Shown: one piece after another, positions 60,201 to 64,000 of the stretch
Numbering within the stretch: position 1 is the stretch's first letter
How the letters are laid out: each line of letters begins with the position of its first letter
Origin: an uncultured Lachnospiraceae bacterium
GTDB taxonomy: Bacteria > Bacillota > Clostridia > Lachnospirales > Lachnospiraceae
Length of the DNA stretch: 64,000 bases
Direction: 5' to 3'
Assembly (NCBI GenBank): GCA_900549665.1
Contig: URPH01000009.1
Location: 16,990-80,989, forward strand
Translations under genes and position numbers: made by a program
The notes under the pieces: generated by a model
Told to the model about the DNA's origin: nothing
What the model saw: only the letters and a program-made list of their open reading frames with translations
Databases searched by the model: none

Positions 60201-60869
60201 AGAATAACCGGCGCCAAAGGTAATACTTTTGGCTTCCAGCATGGAAACATCCAGTACATCTTCGTTGGACAGAGTCATGATCTCAGCATTGCTATCACCT
60301 ACCAGCACTTCTATTTCAGGCAGCGCAATTCCATCTGCCAGTGTATAGGTGTTGCCGGCTTTATCCTTTTGGGGAATAACAGCTGTATAGACATAGTACG
60401 CACCACCGCAATCCTCCAGCTCTTCTTCGCTGCCGGTAAAGACATCAAAATCACTCTGATCCTTATCCAGCTTCCACGTGATATCCTCTATGGTAATGTT
60501 CTCTGTTTTTGATTTTGTTTTAATTTTGGAATTGTTATCAGATACGGTATTTTCAGATATCTGCTCATAAACAGTATACTCTGCCGCTACCTCCAGACTG
60601 TCGGGAAATGCGATATCACTTTCCTCCGTCCCATAAGGCAGTACCTGGCATTTCACATCTTCGTCCAACTCCTCAATAGACGTAATTGTATAATTATGCA
60701 GATCTTCCGCTGCATTTGCCAATACAGCTCCCGGATAATCTATAACGGAATTTACCATCAGAAATGACAGCGCTATTGCAAAAATCCGCTTTCCCTTCTG
60801 CTTTAGAGACAGCTTTTTCTTTGCCGCATTCCCCTTATGGCAAATACCTGTTTCTTTTAATTTTTTCAT
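54246..60869 (-). CDS. Giant sortase-anchored surface protein (LPATG) with carbohydrate-binding and repeat domains
   Basis: 2207 residues from the ATG at 60869 (MKKLKETG), with AAGGAG about 14 nt upstream. Signal peptide about 20-53 after a basic stretch. Gly-rich right-handed beta-helix of GGTVxATGGxxAAGIGG type (about 280-460); Ig-like and FN3-like modules; YDG-type repeat with KTYDGTTEAKL (about 1215); several MBG/Ig-like modules (TFTYNG, TYSPSASL); a CALC...CQVC pair region (about 1920-1970). The C-terminal sorting signal is LPATG (2174-2178), helix, then KKFMSK. Probably an adhesin or glycan-binding wall protein; no sortase gene nearby. Confidence 0.9.
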   Translation of the reverse strand: MKKLKETGICHKGNAAKKKLSLKQKGKRIFAIALSFLMVNSVIDYPGAVLANAAEDLHNYTITSIEELDEDVKCQVLPYGTEESDIAFPDSLEVAAEYTVYEQISENTVSDNNSKIKTKSKTENITIEDITWKLDKDQSDFDVFTGSEEELEDCGGAYYVYTAVIPQKDKAGNTYTLADGIALPEIEVLVGDSNAEIMTLSNEDVLDVSMLEAKSITFGAGYSDYIVIDENNVKDFNGKTLTGTTTNGIYISKGVTVDLTIENLNITKSENISSCISVGYNATLNLTVKGDNTLKATGWGGAGIEVMGQTKATLRITSASTGTLTAVGGYGSKQFGSYGGAGIGGMARITSDIREIYVGDIIIEGGTINAVGGYQAAGIGGTIGESGANITITGGTVNATGGSYGAGIGGGFNGNVDSITISGGTVTANAGEKAAAIGVGRDQSIHQYAVLPYNTIRITGGDVTANGNIGYGNVYLAVPDKPGTIEISENVALKLNGEITLGSGDNISSGKYTLNFTIYDGGLTKDTTAKITYGDNKVITESTKVSISHYGKAEGSVSFITRGSFVGNQTFVFTIDDKVYQKTVEVNNSSSKINIEVGTPLYPVTLEFYGVAISKDLAISSITVKQGDKDLSADKGEFYAPSAISYNRYGYGTMLCYLPQNSGNTEISVTSADLNDGNAMTMSGQTVSTDGDNVITMLTTEDTLLAVTAEVYGDSAIIHAETNKTSGNLCCHYAPSDTPITSVDGFKNASAKEIKDINNGSVDITIDNLGENTSYEYYFIVGNAGLSSHTLSNIVHLTLTTSAVAEVIKTDGTSEKYATFDAAAEAAAKETGCTLKLIKDAKTLGNVSLNGEFTLDLNGKTLKATTSENNYTLLIKGKITIQDSVGGGKITGYTYGGLIRSQEDASLTILSGIYECTATTSSAATLCWVDKADLSVQGGVFKSARYSMEIWGLTKDALSNSKIGLSGGRFCNGISQRNKADYATTSQLLAPGYAYQYMSGSNAGKLTTGDIGNADDVEIVPANLQGSLIVTADTVSAGGKLTADFKVDTDKWVNSSAIGNYTYTWYRVGESADTVLQTKTAATDTTDTYTLTEADIHSQIYCVVTTEKCGGNVTSNEITVPGLSISKAVVTLSEENLPYNGKEQTPTVTVEIDGNTLTENTDYKVTYINNKNIGTATVNIIGNDKYEGSVSKEFNITKRSVTVSGITAQEKTYDGTTEAKLNFDRVNLDGVLKGDDLTVSATGKFSDAKAGESKTVEITDLTLGGKDMENYMLEGSGQQTTTNATIKPKTVTLEWSENTAFTYNGSEQGVTATVKNAVGSDSFALLYENKNTITNTATEAGKYTAKVISLGNDNYTLDGTTDISKEWSISYATADDATLSGTKGDDGWYKGAVTLTPPVGYTISNDEKTWQDTYTINVEGTNQVRYYLKDGNGGITDSKMVEIRIDSVHPTGEIKIKDNSFTSLLNTITFGYFFKETVSVSITGADAGSGVKTIEYQKAAGTDSYNADGTWIEGSGFTVEPSEKFNVYARITDKAGNQTIINSEGVVVYKDVAATSDISFTKTSAKDLDAGFTLNGNTVANIIMNGADLAAGSYAVADDRLIFKAGYLNTLEAGTYTMTVSYNPLGEIYKNGISAGDAPQTSVITLTVKKADLTVSAVPVTTSATYSPSASLNDHFTLTGGSVKATVDGVETTVNGTWSWQDGDLTPTVRNDDYTAVFTPADSANFNSVTATVSVTITKAVPVIIEVPKASEITYGQPLSDSILSGGSADIDGRFQWKNENKRPTYLYDSERTEFIIVFYPTDLINYETATCKTVVKVNQAENAPLMPANSMVADHNATTVGEVTLPECWIWSSEDAGKTLKAGETVTAIAIFNLHNKGNYKNETVQVSITRPAHILVAIPKKDAGCTENGNTAYWKCALCDKYFSDENGTTEIPTGSWILPATGHTFYKEPVAYVQPDAQKNGSVTYQCQVCDETISVEIPATTIIVPDNLEQLTDVGMSVSGWTWKTQEKLHPGTIVTAIAAYKVTEDLTITNTIQIRVSCSVTNGSYQLGSNDTVTIRCTGILSAFHGLSVDGKALTQGQEYTAVSGSTIITFAADYLNMLSAGKHTVVMTYDSGDVEAELLITKAGDVQKNDETKNDEIKNAETKAESQIKDAQTVNVAEKTASSGTGALPATGDAAPILLWLLLFAVSVGGLIVILKKFMSK

Positions 60870-61054
60870 AACAGCATTCTCTCCTTCTGACATCCTTTTG
60901 TCCCTCTCAATAACCGGCTGCTGACAGCCCGATCATATCGATAGCATGCACGTTTCTGTCACTACACAAACTAATCCACGTATATTTTACCTGAGCATCA
61001 GCTTTTGTTCAAGCAAACTAATTCGCATAAAAAACCAAACTTTTAACCAAACCT

Positions 61055-61083
61055 TTGTCTATTTCCCGATAAAATGCTACAAT
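61055..61083 (+). promoter_or_regulatory. Predicted promoter of the gene at 61126
   Basis: TTGTCT (61055-61060), 17-bp spacer, TACAAT (61078-61083). The rest of the 60870-61125 gap shows only a short GGCTG-CTGA-CAGCC hairpin near 60909 in the leader of the surface-protein gene. Confidence 0.6.
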
Positions 61084-61125
61084 AATTTTCAGGGACGTTA
61101 TGGCATTGAAACAAGGAGAAGGTCT

Positions 61126-62085
61126 ATGATTGTAAAAAGATATGTGAAAAAGAGTACTATTTACATTATTGCCGCCGTTATGGCATTCTTAACCGCCGGT
61201 GCTTTGTATCTTGGAGTGTTTTATCGCTTTTCTTATGGAGCAAAGTATAAGGACTATTCCGCCTGGTCTGCACGGGTTGTCTCCCTGGATGAACACAAAC
61301 ATGAAGACAGCGATGATCATGTTTATTACCACTATTCGGCTGCTTTAAGGTATAACGTAGCCGGAACGGTCTATACTCCGGTTACCGGTGAAGTCTTTTC
61401 GGAAGAGAATGTTCCGGATGAGGGCGATAGGATTCCGATCTTCTACAGCAACAGCGATCCGGGGGATTATGTGCTTGTCAAATATGACTGGCTGACGAAA
61501 TCCTATATTCCTCTCACTGATAAAGGCGACATCTGGATTTTTACCGCATTTCTCCTGCTGGGATTTATTCTGTTTCTGATTCCGATGAATCTGGAAAATG
61601 ACCAGATACAGGGAATCATGATCGGAAGCGGGCTTTTCCTTATCGGCCTCGATAGTATCGTTATGGGGATTATTATGCGTAATTTTCAAATGTTTTTCCT
61701 GATTATCTTTGGGATCCTCGGTGCCATTATTCTGTTCCGCTACATCTTTATTCCAAAGGAAAAACGCCAAAAAGCCGATGCTGTATCAGCATCCCTGCGG
61801 CTTTTCAAGGTTGTCGATACTTATATGGATCCTCAAACCGGTGTAAAAACCGTTGTATTTTCCATGCCGGAAAACAACGGTTCAACCCACGCACTGTTTT
61901 CCCTTGATGATATTTATAATCAGTATCACTATGGAGATTTGTACCAGATTGACAAAACAGCTCTCTCAGATTTTTATCAGGAACGCCAGATCAACGGCTC
62001 TTGTACCATTAATATCAATGGTCTGGATTCTTCCCATATACAGTCTTTGAATCCTATACTTAAGAGACTGTTTTCACAGGTTTAA
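61126..62085 (+). CDS. Membrane protein with DUF3592-like domain
   Basis: 319 residues from the ATG at 61126 (MIVKRYVKKS), with AAGGAGAAGG upstream; the 60 earlier in-frame residues include the promoter and are not coding. One N-terminal membrane helix (about 11-32), an external domain (about 40-125) with ARVVSLDEHKHEDSDDH...YHYSAALRYNVAG and the DUF3592-style YSNSDPGDYVL, then three further helices (about 138-216) and a cytoplasmic C-terminal domain. Function unknown. Confidence 0.7.
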   Translation: MIVKRYVKKSTIYIIAAVMAFLTAGALYLGVFYRFSYGAKYKDYSAWSARVVSLDEHKHEDSDDHVYYHYSAALRYNVAGTVYTPVTGEVFSEENVPDEGDRIPIFYSNSDPGDYVLVKYDWLTKSYIPLTDKGDIWIFTAFLLLGFILFLIPMNLENDQIQGIMIGSGLFLIGLDSIVMGIIMRNFQMFFLIIFGILGAIILFRYIFIPKEKRQKADAVSASLRLFKVVDTYMDPQTGVKTVVFSMPENNGSTHALFSLDDIYNQYHYGDLYQIDKTALSDFYQERQINGSCTININGLDSSHIQSLNPILKRLFSQV

Positions 62086-62150
62086 AGAGACAATGATATT
62101 CATGTGGAAAACCCAAACAATATTATAAACAAAAATAACTATATCCGTTT

Positions 62151-62185
62151 ATCCGGAGCTAATAACAGCCTATCTATTACCGGAT
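62151..62185. promoter_or_regulatory. Stem-loop between convergent genes
   Basis: ATCCGG plus TAATA pairs with TATTA plus CCGGAT, with a small bulge and 10-nt loop. It lies between the end of 61126-62085 and the end of 62213-62665 and may act as a weak bidirectional terminator; no strong U-run. Confidence 0.35.
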
Positions 62186-62212
62186 GAATCATACTTGTTT
62201 CTAGTATTATAT

Positions 62213-62665
62213 TTATACTTTTGCAGTAACAAGCCGCATCTCCGACTGTGTAACAAACTGTTGATTTTGTTTTATATAATGACGCATCTCACGAAAGGCA
62301 CGCATAATAAAAATACTTTGTTGTTCCGCAAGTTTTCCTCTTAGAACGGTAGCAAGCATATAGATTCCTTGCTCTGTAAATGCGTAAGGTGCTTTTCTTC
62401 TTCCACCATCCTGCCCTGTATACATATTTTGATTTCGTGAAGTCGCAAATTGCGACTTCACGAAATCAATCTCATCTTTTGTTAATTGAAACATAAAATC
62501 TTCCGGAAATCTTGTAATATTACGCTTTACCTGTTCATTCATACGCTTCACTTCATAGCCATAAATCTCAGCCAAATCATAATCCAACATCACTTGCTGA
62601 CCTCTTATGACATAAACCCGACTACATATATTATCTACCGTCATTAATTCTGTACTTTCTGTCAT
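62213..62665 (-). CDS. ORF6N-domain protein, short
   Basis: 150 residues. ORF6N DNA-binding domain of phage antirepressor type (about 12-125): VYVIRGQQVMLDYDLAEIYG, NEQVKRNITRFPEDFMFQL, and APYAFTEQGIYMLATVLRG. It ends soon after the domain, so it is either a minimal member or truncated relative to its neighbour at 62736, which has a further 200 residues. The pair shares the same domain order and probably arose by duplication. No other phage gene is present. Confidence 0.82.
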   Translation of the reverse strand: MTESTELMTVDNICSRVYVIRGQQVMLDYDLAEIYGYEVKRMNEQVKRNITRFPEDFMFQLTKDEIDFVKSQFATSRNQNMYTGQDGGRRKAPYAFTEQGIYMLATVLRGKLAEQQSIFIMRAFREMRHYIKQNQQFVTQSEMRLVTAKV

Positions 62666-62735
62666 GACATTCCTCCTACAAATTGCGCAATAACATGTAA
62701 CATCCAGTTTTCTTTTCCAATACTTTCACTCTCTT

Positions 62736-63794
62736 CTATTGTGGTAAAATCAAGGTTGGATTTTTCAACAATGTGGCAATAACCGGGGCATATTTAGATA
62801 TTCCATAATCTTCAACAATACTGGTTATTCTAGCACCTGCATCCTTGGATGAAGCACCACATAAGAAAACTCTTTCATCAGCAGTTCCATAATCCAACAC
62901 TATAAATCGATCATGGAATATACCTCCGGTCTTTTTCATTGATATTTTTACGGATGGATATTCTTTGCAAAAATCCGTAAATTCTATGTTGTGAAGTTTA
63001 TTATTTCCAACATTATCACTGAATAAAATAATATCTACTCCGGTCGGAGAATTCTTAAGGTGTACCAGCGTTCTTAATCCAATATAATTGTCAACGACAT
63101 ATATTGACGATTTTGCCTGCTTATAAATGGACTCATATACCTCATCTGCACTACTGAATTTTGCATTAAACATGAGCCACTTTTCATCATCATCTGAAAC
63201 AAAGCTGTTCATCATATCAGCCAGCTCAGATTTTGTCACAACATCCTTCAATCCTTCTGCAACATCTGAAATCTGTTTTTCAAGAGAAATCATATCTGAG
63301 TTGATTTTGTTAATTTCTATTTTGTTGTTAGCCGTCTCCATGCTTAATTGAAGTATTTCCCGCTGACCAATAAGATCTCGATTTTCTAAAATGTAATCTT
63401 TCATTTTCTTGAAAGTCTTCACAAGTGCACGGCTTTGTTTAATTGCAAGCTCGCCGCGCAAAACTGTCATAAGCATATATACTCCCTGCTCTGTAAACAC
63501 ATAAGGTTTGTATTTTATATTTGAACCTCTTCCCATATTCAAGGTGAAATTTTTGCACCTTGAAAGATTTTCCACTTCTTCATCATTCAATTCAAACATA
63601 AAATCATCGCCTTCAAATTTGGCAATGTTATTCTTAACCTGCCTTTTAAAATTTTTGGTTTCATACCCATAAATTTCTGCCAAATCTGAGTCCAGCATAA
63701 CTTTTTTCCCTCTGAATTCATAAAGCCGATCCTTCATGTATTCTTCTGTAATATCAATCACAGCAATTTCTTCTTTCTTTTTATCTTCTGCCAT
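62736..63794 (-). CDS. ORF6N-domain protein with C-terminal phospholipase-D-like domain
   Basis: 352 residues. N-terminal ORF6N domain (about 18-145; YEFRGKKVMLDSDLAEIYGY, NNIAKFEGDDFMFEL, VFTEQGVYMLMTVLRGELAI), coiled-coil (about 150-200), then a C-terminal domain (about 210-350) with SSIYVVDNYIGLRTL, and GGIFHDRFIVLDYGTADERV followed by FLCGASSKDAG. The HDRFIVLD/GASSKD pattern is like a single HKD-type (phospholipase D/nuclease superfamily) motif with Arg at the Lys position. May be a phage- or defence-linked regulator; activity uncertain. Confidence 0.8.
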   Translation of the reverse strand: MAEDKKKEEIAVIDITEEYMKDRLYEFRGKKVMLDSDLAEIYGYETKNFKRQVKNNIAKFEGDDFMFELNDEEVENLSRCKNFTLNMGRGSNIKYKPYVFTEQGVYMLMTVLRGELAIKQSRALVKTFKKMKDYILENRDLIGQREILQLSMETANNKIEINKINSDMISLEKQISDVAEGLKDVVTKSELADMMNSFVSDDDEKWLMFNAKFSSADEVYESIYKQAKSSIYVVDNYIGLRTLVHLKNSPTGVDIILFSDNVGNNKLHNIEFTDFCKEYPSVKISMKKTGGIFHDRFIVLDYGTADERVFLCGASSKDAGARITSIVEDYGISKYAPVIATLLKNPTLILPQ

Positions 63795-64000
63795 AGAACT
63801 TCTCCATTCATGTCATTCTCGTTTTGTCTATATTATAAGCATATGTATCTTTTTTGTCAATTCGATTATGTCATATTATATTTTTACAATAGCTATCATA
63901 ACAATTGAAATACCGCTTATACCGTTTACAGGCTAAACTTCTCCAAAAGCAGTCTGCCCGTATCAAGTTTTTATCAAAACTAAAAAAAGCCCATTTTTCG

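Noticed and set aside
60946..61125. Longer start for the membrane protein at 61126
   Set aside because: The segment contains the predicted promoter, and the ATG at 61126 has a strong ribosome site.
63795..64000. Possible gene end on the minus strand at the right border
   Set aside because: Only about 14 codons are open before a stop; no homologous sequence recognised. Nothing else is visible in the last 200 bp except AT-rich DNA.

Overview
The window looks like the chromosome of an endospore-forming, low-GC Gram-positive anaerobe of the Clostridia, most likely a gut Lachnospiraceae member. The evidence is a spore protease gene (gpr) at the left edge, AGGAGG-type ribosome sites, sortase-anchored surface protein architecture, iron-sulfur serine dehydratase, and family-typical genes (DUF3048 lipoprotein, ECF-transporter S component, Fe-dependent alcohol dehydrogenase). 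No rRNA, tRNA, CRISPR array, transposase or integrase was seen. Most genes between 3.7 and 15.8 kb and between 31.4 and 52.2 kb are on the minus strand.

Layout. 0-3.7 kb: gpr, a TPM-domain/zinc-ribbon pair and an ECF S component with a structured leader. 3.7-10.8 kb: a complete polyamine operon (speA, speE, carboxynorspermidine dehydrogenase, nspC, aguA, aguB) running arginine to agmatine to putrescine to spermidine. Between speA and the next gene is a probable stand-alone small RNA with its own promoter and terminator. 11.3-15.8 kb: DUF3048 lipoprotein, MscL with a zinc ribbon, a soluble PocR/chemoreceptor-like sensor, and an ECF sigma/RsiV-type anti-sigma pair. 15.8-21.2 kb: a repeat-rich stretch holding an AraC regulator and two MATE exporters. 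21.2-30 kb: a K+ channel, then a signalling operon (FapA-repeat protein, response regulator with HD-GYP, HPt, giant hybrid histidine kinase) that could form a full phosphorelay.

30-49 kb: an acetyltransferase and a DUF1275 membrane protein, then a long amino-acid catabolism region. It contains a LIV-type ABC importer, a class III aminotransferase, a hydroxyacid dehydrogenase, an Fe-alcohol dehydrogenase, a PucR regulator, a D-amino-acid-type class IV aminotransferase, the two halves of a D-glutamate cyclase (DUF4392 and DUF1445), 5-oxoprolinase PxpA/B/C and L-serine dehydratase SdaAA/AB. The most economical reading is uptake and fermentation of amino acids, including D-glutamate via 5-oxoproline. 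Several of these units have a terminator hairpin very close to a predicted promoter, suggesting attenuation.

49-64 kb: a FtsX-type ABC exporter, small hypothetical proteins, an esterase, a 2207-residue LPATG surface protein, a membrane protein, and two ORF6N-domain proteins of phage-like type, one with a phospholipase-D-like C-terminus.

The most unusual non-coding signals are a dispersed hairpin element found three times in the same orientation just upstream of start codons (16.3, 19.0 and 52.6 kb), a 7 x 52-bp array of terminator-like units upstream of the AraC gene, the small RNA at 11.0-11.2 kb, and the promoter-proximal hairpins of the amino-acid genes. Functions are inferred from recognisable motifs and context; no database search was possible.
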